A stretch of DNA of 64,000 nucleotides from Phycisphaerales bacterium (GCA_020427635.1 JAGQOH010000006.1:22843-86842), one strand, 5' to 3'; positions 27,958 through 37,803 are shown, counted from the stretch's first letter. The notes: a model not told the origin generated them from the sequence alone. Program-made: numbers and translations.

Positions 27958-28676
27958 AACGGAAAGATGAGCCCGACATACACCATCGCCGCATCACGCG
28001 ATGGATTGTCATCCGAACCCGCCGACGACCCATTCGAAAAGTGCTGCCACCGCACGCCCAAATCCAACCGCGAAGGCCCATCACCCAATGGCCACGTGGC
28101 GCCAATCCCCGCCCGCGGCGTGAAGTCATACCGCGTCCCGCCCGTCGGTACATCGCCCGTTGCATACAACATCCCAATGCCGGTCTCGCCATACACCGTC
28201 ATCCCCGAGCCATCCGCAAACTCGCGCGCCCGACTGATGAAGTGCCAGCGAAAACCAAGATCAAACGCCGCCGACGCCTGATCATCTCCACTCTGCAAGT
28301 GCCCCCACCCACCAAGCGAGCCAATCGCCTCAAAGTCGTCCGCCAGGAATCGATGCAAACTCAATCGCCCGTTCACGTCAGTGTTGTTCTTCGTGAACGC
28401 CGCCCCGCCCTGCACGCTCCACCACGTCGTGCCACGATCACCAAAGCTCGCCGTCACCGCAGGTGCACGTGTCTCGGCAGCGCCTCCGGACGCCGAGCCC
28501 TGCGCAACAGCAGCCCCCGCGCCCCCATCCTGCTCAACGCGCGCCGCCCGCTCACTCCGCATCGCCGAAAACGCCGCCACACCGCCACCACCCGACGCCA
28601 TATGCGTCCCGGATGTGCCGCACCCTCCCAACCACGCCACCACAACAATGCCTGCAAGATCCGCCATTCTTCGCAT
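27954..28676 (-). CDS. PagL-like acyloxyacyl hydrolase (lipid A deacylase) family, outer-membrane barrel
   Basis: A 240-residue protein with a lipobox-like signal end (WLGGC, Cys at residue 19), a low-complexity Ala/Gly linker to about residue 75 and then an eight-strand barrel-like region ending in the aromatic terminus GLIFPF. The PagL signature HFSNGS gives the catalytic His212 and Ser214. PagL needs a third acidic residue about 14 positions after the His; here Asp223 and Asp228 flank that place, so the triad is not certain. PagL removes the 3-O acyl chain of lipid A in the outer membrane. Overlap with DUF368 suggests a common envelope role. Confidence 0.7.
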   Translation of the reverse strand: MRRMADLAGIVVVAWLGGCGTSGTHMASGGGGVAAFSAMRSERAARVEQDGGAGAAVAQGSASGGAAETRAPAVTASFGDRGTTWWSVQGGAAFTKNNTDVNGRLSLHRFLADDFEAIGSLGGWGHLQSGDDQASAAFDLGFRWHFISRAREFADGSGMTVYGETGIGMLYATGDVPTGGTRYDFTPRAGIGATWPLGDGPSRLDLGVRWQHFSNGSSAGSDDNPSRDAAMVYVGLIFPF

Positions 28677-28714
28677 GGGGCAGCACGCTACCCGCGAAGC
28701 TACAGTCTGTCACC

Positions 28715-28975
28715 TTGACCGATGACCAACCGCCCATCTCGCCCGAAGACGCCAAGCGCATCCGCGAAATCGAAGAGCGCCAAGCCTTCAACGAGCACAC
28801 CACCGACCAACTCAACGCCGAACTCCTGCGCCTCGTCCAGGCCGTCGACAAGCTTGCCTCTCGCCTCGAACGCCTCGAAGGCCGCCTCCGCACGCTCGAC
28901 GCGCTCACCTCTGGCGAACCCGACGCCGCCGACCCCCTCGAGCGCCCGCCCCACAGCGCAGGCCCACGGGACTGA
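28715..28975 (+). CDS. SlyX-like small coiled-coil protein
   Basis: An 86-residue protein with a probable TTG start at 28715; the open frame upstream holds no sensible sequence. After a short acidic lead (TDDQPPISPEDAKR) a long coiled coil runs from about residue 15 to 62 with leucines at heptad positions (ERQAFNEHTTDQLNAELLRL). This is the plan of SlyX, a small coiled-coil protein of unknown function. The gene is divergent from the PagL-like gene, 38 bases apart, and faces a hypothetical gene 2 bases beyond its stop. An alternative is that it is an unrelated coiled coil. Confidence 0.55.
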   Translation: MTDDQPPISPEDAKRIREIEERQAFNEHTTDQLNAELLRLVQAVDKLASRLERLEGRLRTLDALTSGEPDAADPLERPPHSAGPRD

Positions 28976-28977
28976 CT

Positions 28978-29481
28978 TCAATCCTCGATTGTTGCCGAAG
29001 CGTCTTGGATAACGCCCGTTCGTCCGGTGTGTTGTTCAAGCTCGCCAAGTAGGCGGCGCGCCTCACTTGGCGGCACAAGTTGAATGATGCCGAAGCACAC
29101 ATCAAAGAGCGCGTGCATGGAGATTGCCTGTTCGCCCTTCTTGGCAAATGCTTCCGCCAGCTGCAAACAGTCCGTGCTCTTGGCAGATGGTTCCACGCCG
29201 AGCATTGCAACGTTGGTCATGATTACACGCGAGGCACCCTCATTCGCCTCCGGAAGCCGATCGCGCACCCACCCAACAAGCCTGCCCACGCTTGGCCCCT
29301 CAACACCCATCGTCGCGCTCAATATCGTTCCACACAGGCCGGCAAGGTCATTCTGTTGCAACTGCTCATCGGCAATTGCGAAGACCTCCGAAAGACGCGC
29401 CGCCGACTGCAGTCTTGGATCGTAAGTAGCATCGAGGCGCTGGACTTCGTACTCCCCGGCATCATTGTGCTCGTGTGCCAT
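28978..29481 (-). CDS. Hypothetical protein, lower GC than neighbours
   Basis: A 167-residue soluble protein of no family I recognise. The ATG at 29481 is 1 base after the stop of oppB, so the gene could be the last of the opp message; an upstream TTG would force an overlap and is less likely. It is predicted mostly helical, with segments such as LSEVFAIADEQLQQNDLAGL and HALFDVCFGIIQLVPPSEARRLLGELEQ. There is no signal or membrane helix. A hand count of one 60-base line gives about 55 percent GC against roughly 65-70 percent nearby, which hints at recent acquisition. Confidence 0.6.
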   Translation of the reverse strand: MAHEHNDAGEYEVQRLDATYDPRLQSAARLSEVFAIADEQLQQNDLAGLCGTILSATMGVEGPSVGRLVGWVRDRLPEANEGASRVIMTNVAMLGVEPSAKSTDCLQLAEAFAKKGEQAISMHALFDVCFGIIQLVPPSEARRLLGELEQHTGRTGVIQDASATIED

Positions 29482-29482
29482 G

Positions 29483-30454
29483 TCAATCAATCCGAGGATC
29501 AACCCACCGATACATCACATCGACGATCAGATTGAAGATCACAAGCATCGCCGAAAAAATCAGCGTCACCCCCATGATCATGAACAGATCCTTCCCCCGC
29601 ACCGCATCCACAAAGTGCTGCCCCATCCCAGGCACATTGAACACCATCTCAACTACAAAACTCCCCGTCATCGCAAACGCCGTCGCCGGCCCCAGGTAAC
29701 TCAACACAGGCAGAAACGCATTCTTCAGCGCATGCTTCAGAATCACGCCATGCTCCGGCACACCCTTCGCCCGCGCCGTCCGAATGTAATCCGAGTGCAG
29801 CACATCGATCATCCCCATCCGTGTCAGCCGTGCGATATACGCCGCGAACGGCAAACTCAACGTCAACGCAGGCCAGATGATCTGCCCGGGCTCGCCCCAT
29901 CCGCCAACACTGCCCCACCCGAGCCACACCGGAAACACAATCAACAGCACCGTCCCGATCACAAAGCTCGGCAAACTGATCCCAATCAGCGCCACCAGCA
30001 GCGTCGACAAGTCAAGCCAACTGTTGGGCTTCAGCGCACCAAGCACCCCAGCGCCTACGCCAATCCCCACCGCAATGATCATCGCGCTCAACCCAAGCAC
30101 CACCGATACAGGCAACGATGCCCCAATGATCTCGTTGACGTTCCAGTCTTCATACTTCAACGATGGCCCAAGATTGAACACATACGGCCCCGGATTCCCC
30201 TCCGCGCCCTTCATCTTCTCGACAACAAAACGCAATCCCGTCACGCGATACAGATACCGGTAGTAAAACCGGTACGGCGAATCCAAGTCATACTGCCGCT
30301 CAATCGCGTCCAGCACTGCCGCGGGCGGCTGCCGACCTTCATCATTCACCACCGCCTCGCCAGGCAGCGCCCACGCCAACGCAAACGTCACCGTATAGAT
30401 GACAAGCAAGATGATCGGCAACTGAATCAGCCGCCGCACGACCATGCCCATCAT
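29483..30454 (-). CDS. oppB: Oligopeptide ABC transporter permease, OppB/DppB type
   Basis: A 323-residue inner-membrane permease with six helices and the binding-protein-dependent transport motif (TARAKGVPEHGVILKHAL, the EAA-like loop) near residues 217-234. The extracytoplasmic loop after helix 1 is long (about residues 30-100), as is usual for OppB. It overlaps the end of oppA by four bases (ATGA). The second permease (OppC) and the two ATPases (OppD, OppF) are not in the window, so they must be encoded elsewhere. Confidence 0.9.
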   Translation of the reverse strand: MMGMVVRRLIQLPIILLVIYTVTFALAWALPGEAVVNDEGRQPPAAVLDAIERQYDLDSPYRFYYRYLYRVTGLRFVVEKMKGAEGNPGPYVFNLGPSLKYEDWNVNEIIGASLPVSVVLGLSAMIIAVGIGVGAGVLGALKPNSWLDLSTLLVALIGISLPSFVIGTVLLIVFPVWLGWGSVGGWGEPGQIIWPALTLSLPFAAYIARLTRMGMIDVLHSDYIRTARAKGVPEHGVILKHALKNAFLPVLSYLGPATAFAMTGSFVVEMVFNVPGMGQHFVDAVRGKDLFMIMGVTLIFSAMLVIFNLIVDVMYRWVDPRID

Positions 30455-32319
30455 CGCGCCGACTCCTCAGCCCCCGCCGCCAACTTCGCGCGCTGCGCTT
30501 CGCGCACATCCTCTTCATCCACCACATCCAGCAACCACAAATACTGCACAAGCCGTGGATGCATCGAGATGCCCCGCAGCCCCCCCAGATTCGGATTCCC
30601 GTCCTTGTCCAAAGGCGGCTTGTACATGTAGTAGTAGTTGTAGGACCAGATAGGAAGAATGGGCAGCGTCTCTTCCATCGTGTATCGCTCGGCCTCCTCC
30701 AAAACCCGCAAGCGCTGCTCCGCGTCCACTTCGTTGGCGGCCCGTTCCAGCATCGCGTCAAACTTCGGGTCGCTGTACCCGCGATCATTGTTGCCGTCCC
30801 CAGTCTTGTGCAAATCAAGGAACGTCGTCGGGTCGCCGTAGTCACCAAACCACCCGCCCCGCGCAACCATGTAGTCCTTCTTCTTGAGCATGTCCTTATA
30901 GATCTTCAACTCTTTGGCATCAAGGCTGACTTCCACGCCAAGATGTTTCTTCCACATGCGCCCCATCGCCAAAGCAATGTCCGCGTGATAGGACCCCGTC
31001 GAGTACAGCATGCTCACCACAGGAAACGGTTCGCCCTTTGCATTCTCAGGCACGCCGTCGCCATTGCGATCGATCCACCCTGCGCTCTCCAACTCCTGTT
31101 TCGCACGCACCGGATCAAAGTGCAGGCCCTCCGGACTCTCGAATCCCTTGATGCTCCCGCGCGGCACGAACACCTGCGCCGGCTTCTCACCTGATCGCTT
31201 CACCTTGTCCACGATCTCCTGCTTGTTCACTGCCATCGTGAATGCCCGCCGCACCGCCGGGTCATAAAACGGATTGTCGCGCCCATCGCCCAACCTCGGG
31301 CGACAATTGAAACTCCAGAAGTACGTGCCGAATGTGCTGAACGCGTGGATATTGTCGCGCTCACTTTCCTTCTTCTGCTCGAGCATGTCCGCCAGGTAGC
31401 TCACTGTCACGTCCGTGGTCCAATCACCGGCCCCTGTCTCGTAGGACAGCACACTCGTATTCGGATCGTTGATCGGGATGATTCGAATCGTGTCCGCATA
31501 CCCAATCGATGGATCACGAAACTGCGGATTGCGCACCAAGTACATCTCTCGCTTGTACTTCCAGCTCTTGGGTTTGTAGGGGCCATTGCAAACGATGTTG
31601 CGCGGCTTCGTCCACTGATAGTCCTGCTGAATCCGCCCCGATGCACGATCGAGAAAAGTAAACCGCTCGATCGTTGGCGGATGCACCGGGTTGAATGGCG
31701 AGAACGCACACAAATCCAGGAAGTATGCGGTGGGCCGTTCCAACGTCACGACCAGCGTGTGATCGTCCGGCGCTGACATACCTACCGTCTCATTCGCATG
31801 CGCCAGCGTTTGATCCCACAGCTCGCGCGCCGCTCCCGCCGTGCGATCTCTCTCCGGAAGCAACGCATACGCCTCCAGCTGATCGCTGCGCCAATCAAAC
31901 AGCGCTTCAGCACCCTTGATCGTGAAGAACAAGCTCGAATAGTCCGCCGCCGTGTCGGGCAGCATCGCCCGACGCCACGCAAAGACGAAATCACTCGCGC
32001 GCACCGGATCCCCATTCGACCACTTGCCTTTGGGATCGAGGTGGAACGTGTAGGTCACGCCGCCGTCCGCAACCTCCCACGATTGTGCAAGCCCCGGCAG
32101 AATCCCAAAATCGCCATACGTGTCCCAGCGCACAAGCGTCTCGTAGATCGCGTAGCTCAGACGATTGTCGTGGATGTAGCTCATCCGTTGCGGATCGAGC
32201 GTGTTGAACTCGGTCCGCTCGATGATCGTCAGGTCCGCCTTGGGCAATGGACGGTCCGCCGCCACCGCCGCGCCCAGCGCAACCAGCAACACGAACAGTA
32301 CGCCCAGCATCTTCTTCAT
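30451..32319 (-). CDS. oppA: Peptide ABC transporter substrate-binding protein, OppA type
   Basis: A 622-residue periplasmic binding protein of the SBP_bac_5 family. The signal peptide is MKKMLGVLFVLLVALGAAVAA. Typical motifs are LDPQRMSYIHDNRLSYAIYE, WSNGDPVRASDFVFAWRR and RRAFTMAVNKQEIVD. Length is normal or slightly long. It is the first gene of an oppA-oppB pair with coupled translation, importing oligopeptides together with subunits coded elsewhere. Confidence 0.9.
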   Translation of the reverse strand: MKKMLGVLFVLLVALGAAVAADRPLPKADLTIIERTEFNTLDPQRMSYIHDNRLSYAIYETLVRWDTYGDFGILPGLAQSWEVADGGVTYTFHLDPKGKWSNGDPVRASDFVFAWRRAMLPDTAADYSSLFFTIKGAEALFDWRSDQLEAYALLPERDRTAGAARELWDQTLAHANETVGMSAPDDHTLVVTLERPTAYFLDLCAFSPFNPVHPPTIERFTFLDRASGRIQQDYQWTKPRNIVCNGPYKPKSWKYKREMYLVRNPQFRDPSIGYADTIRIIPINDPNTSVLSYETGAGDWTTDVTVSYLADMLEQKKESERDNIHAFSTFGTYFWSFNCRPRLGDGRDNPFYDPAVRRAFTMAVNKQEIVDKVKRSGEKPAQVFVPRGSIKGFESPEGLHFDPVRAKQELESAGWIDRNGDGVPENAKGEPFPVVSMLYSTGSYHADIALAMGRMWKKHLGVEVSLDAKELKIYKDMLKKKDYMVARGGWFGDYGDPTTFLDLHKTGDGNNDRGYSDPKFDAMLERAANEVDAEQRLRVLEEAERYTMEETLPILPIWSYNYYYMYKPPLDKDGNPNLGGLRGISMHPRLVQYLWLLDVVDEEDVREAQRAKLAAGAEESAR

Positions 32320-32373
32320 GGCGCCTTCTTCGTTTGAACCGCCGATCGCTCAGCCGCCGGATCGCGCAAATGG

Positions 32374-33468
32374 TCAGAAGTCGCCCGCAGCAAAACCAAA
32401 GGGCGCACGCGTCAGCTTCCCCCGCGCGCCCACCCACGCATCCACCGCGTCTGCAAAGCGATCCCAGCCGCCGCCGTCCGCGCCCTCCTTGAACGCCGGC
32501 GCCACCGCCTGCGTCCCCGCCGAACCCGACAGATTCGCCTCAACAAGCAGCAACACCTGCTCCGCCGCGCTCACCACACGCTCCAACCGCCCCGCGTCAT
32601 CCGCTCCCTGCGCCGTCTTCGCCTTCACCATCGCCAGAATCAGCCCACTCATCCGCGCCGCGCTCTTCTTCGCCTGGTTCGAAACCTGCCGATCAGGATT
32701 CGCCTCGAACAACGCCTGCCGCGACGCCCCAAGCCCCCAGAGCAATGTCTCAGACCAGGCCGGCGACAACGATTGATCCAGCGGCATCGCGCGCAACCGC
32801 GCCGCCACCGCCTCGAGCGCCCCCGCCATCTGCTCAGCGCCCTTCACGAAAAACTCAGTGTCATCAGGCGTGCTCGCCAACGCATGCAACATCGCACGCG
32901 CGGCAAGGGGCGACGCCTCGCCCTTCAACGCCGTCGCCAATGCCTCTTGCAATCCAAACCCGGGCTGCCGAAAAAACTGCTGGTTGGGCGACGCCGCCAA
33001 AATCCGCAGCATGCGCTTCGCAGCCCCCGCCGCCGCAACACGCACCGCCTCACGATCATCGTTCAAGCCCGCCTTGATCATCCGGTCCGCGGGACGCACC
33101 GCCAATTCGCCCGCAACCATCAGCGCACTCACCGCCTTGAACGCATCCGCCCCACCAACGAGCGGCTCCAAAGGCGACACCGATTTCGTGATCTCTTGGC
33201 GATACTCCACCGAGATCGGGCCCGATTGCATCAGTTCAACAAGCCGATCCTGCGCCGCATACGCCGCCTCCGGCGCATCCGCTCGCACGATCGCGCCGAC
33301 CTGCCCCGACACAAATGCTTCAATCTGCGACTTCTGCGATGTGCTCAAGGTCTCCGTCGACACCGGAGGCACATCCTGCCCCATCGCAACCGACTGCCCC
33401 AACAGCGTTGCCACCCAGGCCAACGCCACACGCCACCTGACGGATCGCCCCATGCCGCTATGCCGCAT
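32374..33468 (-). CDS. Hypothetical exported helical protein
   Basis: A 364-residue protein with a signal peptide (RWRVALAWVATLLGQSVAMGQ) and then an all-helical body rich in Ala, such as AARAMLHALASTPDDTEFFVKGA. The spacing of short helices is like HEAT or armadillo repeats, but I cannot define repeat units with confidence. It lies 54 bases upstream of oppA on the same strand, so it may share its transcript. ATG 33453 is an alternative start, six residues shorter. No family recognised. Confidence 0.6.
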   Translation of the reverse strand: MRHSGMGRSVRWRVALAWVATLLGQSVAMGQDVPPVSTETLSTSQKSQIEAFVSGQVGAIVRADAPEAAYAAQDRLVELMQSGPISVEYRQEITKSVSPLEPLVGGADAFKAVSALMVAGELAVRPADRMIKAGLNDDREAVRVAAAGAAKRMLRILAASPNQQFFRQPGFGLQEALATALKGEASPLAARAMLHALASTPDDTEFFVKGAEQMAGALEAVAARLRAMPLDQSLSPAWSETLLWGLGASRQALFEANPDRQVSNQAKKSAARMSGLILAMVKAKTAQGADDAGRLERVVSAAEQVLLLVEANLSGSAGTQAVAPAFKEGADGGGWDRFADAVDAWVGARGKLTRAPFGFAAGDF

Positions 33469-33637
33469 CACCCAGAGCCTTTCGCAGAATCACTCGCTCG
33501 GGCCGCCCCAGAGGCAACCACCGCCACACCAAGCCCACGCCGGAACCTGTGCCACCATCCTACGGAAACCAGCCACCCGCGGTTGCCCACACCCGCTCGA
33601 CCCTCCACCAAACCCCCGCTATCGTCCGATTGCACCC

Positions 33638-33961
33638 ATGCTTCACCCGAACACCCGTCACCGCAGCTGGTCCTCACGCCACGTCGCCCTCAGCGCCCTC
33701 TCTTTCTTCTGGGCCACCGCGATGCTCGTCCTAGGCCTCCGCCTCGTCGTCGGTGCCCCCAATGCCTCCCCAAACCTCCCCCTCGCACTCTTCGGACTCG
33801 CACTCGCCATGGCCGCCCTCGCACTCTTCGCCCAGCAGGTCGCAAACCGCCTGTTCCCAAGACGCTCTCGACGAATCTCCGATACCGTCGAACTGACCAC
33901 CGGGGCCCTCTTCGTCCTCTGTCTCGCCCTCGCTGTCATTGCCCACATCGCCACATGGTGA
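33638..33961 (+). CDS. Small membrane protein, three helices
   Basis: A 107-residue protein with three hydrophobic helices (about residues 17-38, 48-66 and 87-104) and a basic cytoplasmic loop RLFPRRSRR between the second and third. It overlaps the next gene by seven bases, so the two are translated together. There is no strong ribosome site. It resembles no family I know. The 169 bases upstream, back to the divergent hypothetical gene, show nothing specific. Confidence 0.5.
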   Translation: MLHPNTRHRSWSSRHVALSALSFFWATAMLVLGLRLVVGAPNASPNLPLALFGLALAMAALALFAQQVANRLFPRRSRRISDTVELTTGALFVLCLALAVIAHIATW

Positions 33962-36678
33962 CCCGCACACGACTCAACCTGACGCTCCCGATCGCAGCCT
34001 GCTTCGCAGCGCTCACCGCCATCGCCGCCGCCGCACCCCTCGACGCCCAACGCGACGAAATCGCCCCCGCACAGACACCATCAGCAACTGCCGAAGCACC
34101 CAACGACCCCACAACGCAACAAATGATCGGCCGCCTCTTCGCCAGGCAAACCCGCGACCGCCTCCGCGCGATCTTCGACCCCACCACAGACGACTACCGC
34201 CTCACCGCACGCTGTCTCCGCCTCGCCCAACGCGCCGTCGGCGAGGACATCGAACTCCTCCGACAAGAAATCGAAGCCTGGAGCGCCGCGGGCGCCGCCA
34301 AAGAAGCACTCGCCGGCACGCGCGAACTCATTCGACGCGACCCCGCAGACACCGTCGCACAACTCCGCTACATCACCTCACAACTCGACAAGCTCCAAAC
34401 CGTCGACGATCGCCTCGCCGCCGCACAACGCTTCCTCGGCCCCGACGGACGCAAACTCGACCCGACCGTACGCAGCCGCATTGCTCTCGACGCCGCGCTC
34501 CTCGCACGCGAAGCAGGCGAAGAAGAACTCTTCCGCGAACTCCTCCAAACCGCCGCAACCCTCGACGTCACCAACAAACAGGCCGCCACGCTCTTTGCCA
34601 CCTACTACCTCGATCGCCTCGATGACCCGCACGACCGCGTCGACCTGCTCATCAACGTTGTGCTTGCCGATCCGCTCGACATCAGCGCACTCGAAAACCT
34701 CGCACGCGAACTTGTCCGCCTCGGCGCATTCGCAGGCGCCATGCGCTTCTACGACCGCATGCGCGACATCCTGCAAACCAGCAACGATGACCTCGGCGCA
34801 GAACAGCTCACCGAATATCTCATCTGCAAATGGAACACGGTTGGCCACGCCGCAATGCTCGACATCATCGCCGACCTCGATCGGACGCGGCTCACGCCAT
34901 ACCTGCGCAACCGACAACTCCAACGACGCGATGACATCGACCCGGGCCCCTTCCTTGAGCCCATCCACCCACTCGAACTCGAAGAAGTTCGCCTCTGCGC
35001 ACTCGTTGGTCTCGGCGCACGCGCCGAAGGCGCCGCATTCATCAAACGCCCCGAAGAAGCCGACGAAATCTTCCAACGACCCTCTGACGCACCAACCACA
35101 CCGAAAGCAACACTCGTCGCGCTCGATCGCTGCATCCGCTCCATCGATGTCGCACGCACCGGCATCGAGAACCCAAAGTTCCGCGAAGAAATCCGCCGCG
35201 CCGGACGCGACCCAAACGAGCTCTATGCCGAAGTCAGCCTTCATGGCCTCTGGATTCGACTCCTTGTCGGCTGCAGACTCGATGAAGCAGAGCAACAGCT
35301 TGGCGATCTCGAACGGGGCTTGCTTGGCGTCAACCTGCAGGACCAAGCGCTCGATCGCTATCGCGGCTGGCTCGCTGGCCTCAGAGGCGACGCCGATACC
35401 GCTCGCGCCAAACTCGAACCGCTCGCCCCAACCGACGACCAGGCGCTCTGGGGGCTAGCAGTCACCGAAGAACGCGCTGGCTTCCCCCTCATCGCCGCCG
35501 AGCGCTTCGCCGAACTTGCAAACCGACGTCCATACTCCGCCCTGGGCACCGCCGCCCGCGCCCGCGCCGGCGACCTCTATGGACACCCCATCCCGCGCGC
35601 ACAACTCGCCGAAGAGCTCGACGCAACCGCCCTGCGCGTCGCGCCTTGGTTTGAGCGCATGACCGCCGAGCCCCGAACCTTTATGGAGCTCGAACTAAGC
35701 GTTGCGCCAAGCATCGCCTCACCACTCGACTTCCCCGAACTCATCGTCAGCTTGCGCAACACGAGCCCCGTCCCCTTGGGCATTGGCAGCAATGCGCCGA
35801 TCAGCAGCCGCGTGCTTCTCACACCACGCCTCATGATCGACACCACCGAAGTACCCAATGGCCTGCGCGCCATGCTCATCGCAATGAAAATGAAGGGCGG
35901 CGCACGCCTCGATCAAGCAGAAGCACAAACCGCCGACGACCTGCGCCAATTGGGCGCGCGCCTGCTCGAAGTCGTTGACTTCGATCGCCGCTTGCGCCTC
36001 GAACGCAACGAAAGAGTCAGCGCCAAACTCTCCGCGTGCCTAGGCACCGCCGGACGCCTCATCGCCGATGATGTTGCCAAACGCTCCACCATCGCCTGGC
36101 GCGCCACCCAAGGCTTCATGCCTGGCGCCGATGGCTTTGCCGCAGGACCACTGTGCCTCACCACCCAAAGCGAAAACCTCATCATCACGTCATTGGGAAG
36201 CGAACTCACCCACGAGGACGCCCTCGCCATCCTGCAGCAAGACCAACTCTCAGTGCAGGACATCTTGATCACGTCCTCCAAGCTCAAGCGCATCGCCATC
36301 GAGCAAGCCCTCGACGCCGCCACCCAGGCGAATCAGTTCGAGGCCTTACTCCAGGGCGTCGAACAGGCCCTGCCCAAGCTCGACCGCCTGCAGCGCACGC
36401 TCTTCATGCTGCGTCTGGGCGACCTCTCGATCCCACAAATGCGCAACCAGATCGACTTCGTCGAGCGCGTCATCGACACCATGCGCGAACAGCCCACGTC
36501 CATTGGCCTTGCCTACGCCTGTTTCCGCGCGAGTAGCCCTGATGACCGCGCCTTGATCGATGCATTGGCCAGCGACGATCCGGACGTCGCCGCCATCGCA
36601 AAGATCCGCCTTGCACAAATCGCGTCGCAAGCCGAGGGCAAGGCAATCGACACTCCTGAAACGCCCGTCATCCGCTAG
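33955..36678 (+). CDS. Large exported TPR-like protein of unknown function
   Basis: A 907-residue protein. The ATG at 33955 begins a signal peptide (LNLTLPIAACFAALTAIAAAAP); the long open frame further upstream overlaps other genes and is not real. Residues about 60-560 are helical and TPR-like (AGAAKEALAGTRELIRRDPAD, ALENLARELVRLGAFAGAMRFYDRM), with a beta-rich segment around 570-650 (MELELSVAPSIASPLDFPELIV) and helices again to the end. The plan fits an extracytoplasmic scaffold or adaptor. Translation is coupled to the small membrane protein upstream. Its stop shares the bases CTAG with purM on the other strand. Confidence 0.7.
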   Translation: MVTRTRLNLTLPIAACFAALTAIAAAAPLDAQRDEIAPAQTPSATAEAPNDPTTQQMIGRLFARQTRDRLRAIFDPTTDDYRLTARCLRLAQRAVGEDIELLRQEIEAWSAAGAAKEALAGTRELIRRDPADTVAQLRYITSQLDKLQTVDDRLAAAQRFLGPDGRKLDPTVRSRIALDAALLAREAGEEELFRELLQTAATLDVTNKQAATLFATYYLDRLDDPHDRVDLLINVVLADPLDISALENLARELVRLGAFAGAMRFYDRMRDILQTSNDDLGAEQLTEYLICKWNTVGHAAMLDIIADLDRTRLTPYLRNRQLQRRDDIDPGPFLEPIHPLELEEVRLCALVGLGARAEGAAFIKRPEEADEIFQRPSDAPTTPKATLVALDRCIRSIDVARTGIENPKFREEIRRAGRDPNELYAEVSLHGLWIRLLVGCRLDEAEQQLGDLERGLLGVNLQDQALDRYRGWLAGLRGDADTARAKLEPLAPTDDQALWGLAVTEERAGFPLIAAERFAELANRRPYSALGTAARARAGDLYGHPIPRAQLAEELDATALRVAPWFERMTAEPRTFMELELSVAPSIASPLDFPELIVSLRNTSPVPLGIGSNAPISSRVLLTPRLMIDTTEVPNGLRAMLIAMKMKGGARLDQAEAQTADDLRQLGARLLEVVDFDRRLRLERNERVSAKLSACLGTAGRLIADDVAKRSTIAWRATQGFMPGADGFAAGPLCLTTQSENLIITSLGSELTHEDALAILQQDQLSVQDILITSSKLKRIAIEQALDAATQANQFEALLQGVEQALPKLDRLQRTLFMLRLGDLSIPQMRNQIDFVERVIDTMREQPTSIGLAYACFRASSPDDRALIDALASDDPDVAAIAKIRLAQIASQAEGKAIDTPETPVIR

Positions 36679-37766
36679 GCGCGCCACCGCACAACGCCCG
36701 TCCCGCGCTGGATCTCGCCGATCACATGCGCCCGCTCGCCCAATCGCTCGAGCTGCTTCATCACGCTCGATGCAAACGCCGGACGCACCACAAGGCAATA
36801 CCCAATCCCCATGTTGAACACGCGATCCATCTCGTCCGCATCAACCTGACCCTGATCCTGCAAGAACCCAAAAACCGCCGGCGGCGTCCACGCCCCACGA
36901 TCAATCACCGCATCCACCTCGCCGTGCAATGCCCGATTCAGATTCCCCGGAATCCCGCCACCAGTGATGTGCGCCATCCCGCTCACCACTTTTTTCACCT
37001 TGTACCGACGCAACAGCTTGGCAATCGGCGCCGCATACAACCGCGTTGGTGTCATCAACACATCGCCCAAACTGCGCGCCGCGTCCACCTCCGGATACAC
37101 CCGCCCCAGGTCGAGCCCCGCACTGCGCACAATCGCGCGCACAAGTGAATACCCGTTCGAATGAATGCCGTCGCTTTCAAGCCCAACCACGACATCGCCT
37201 GGCTCAACACGCTCCGTATCAATCGCGCGATCAAGCTCCAATACCCCGACCGCGAATCCTGCAAGATCAATGTCACCCGGCGCATACAGATCATTCAATT
37301 CCGCCGTCTCGCCACCCAGCAGCGCGCATCCACAGGTCTTGCACGCCTGCGCAATGCCGCGAACAATCCGCTCCAACAACTCGGGCTCCACCTTGTGCGC
37401 CGCGATGTAGTCCAAGAACAACAGTGGCTCTGCGCCTTGCACCGCAAGGTCGTTCACACTCATCGCCACCAGATCAACACCAAGCGCCTCATACTTGTCC
37501 AGTTCGATCCCAAGCTTGATCTTCGTGCCCACACCATCCGTCGTCGCCACCAACACCGGATGCTCGAAGTTCCGCTTGAAAAGCTGCTCGTTGAAGTCCA
37601 ACCGAAACAGCCCCGCAAACCCACCCTCATTCGCAATCACCCGCGGCCCGTGCGTACTCCGCATGTGCCGCTGAATCAGTGACACAAATCGATCGCCTTC
37701 ACCGATCGACACACCCGACGCGGCATACGTCGCCCCGCCCGCCTTGCTCCCCGTCGAGTTGCTCAT
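36675..37766 (-). CDS. purM: Phosphoribosylformylglycinamidine cyclo-ligase (AIR synthetase)
   Basis: A 363-residue purine-pathway enzyme that closes the imidazole ring of AIR using ATP. It has TYAASGVSIGEGDRFV at the N-terminus, the strongly conserved LVATTDGVGTKIKLG (about residues 70-84), CALLGGETAELNDLY and AHITGGGIPGNLNRAL. Length is normal. It is a single gene on the minus strand, convergent with the TPR-like gene and sharing a CTAG stop palindrome. No other purine genes are nearby. Confidence 0.96.
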   Translation of the reverse strand: MSNSTGSKAGGATYAASGVSIGEGDRFVSLIQRHMRSTHGPRVIANEGGFAGLFRLDFNEQLFKRNFEHPVLVATTDGVGTKIKLGIELDKYEALGVDLVAMSVNDLAVQGAEPLLFLDYIAAHKVEPELLERIVRGIAQACKTCGCALLGGETAELNDLYAPGDIDLAGFAVGVLELDRAIDTERVEPGDVVVGLESDGIHSNGYSLVRAIVRSAGLDLGRVYPEVDAARSLGDVLMTPTRLYAAPIAKLLRRYKVKKVVSGMAHITGGGIPGNLNRALHGEVDAVIDRGAWTPPAVFGFLQDQGQVDADEMDRVFNMGIGYCLVVRPAFASSVMKQLERLGERAHVIGEIQRGTGVVRWRA

Positions 37767-37803
37767 GCCACAAGGCTATCGCACCGCGCACCGCCAAGCG
37801 ACC

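Noticed and set aside
32773..33954. Upstream extension of the TPR-like protein frame
   Set aside because: The extension is antisense to a hypothetical exported gene and out of frame with the small membrane protein. A clear signal peptide starts at 33955.
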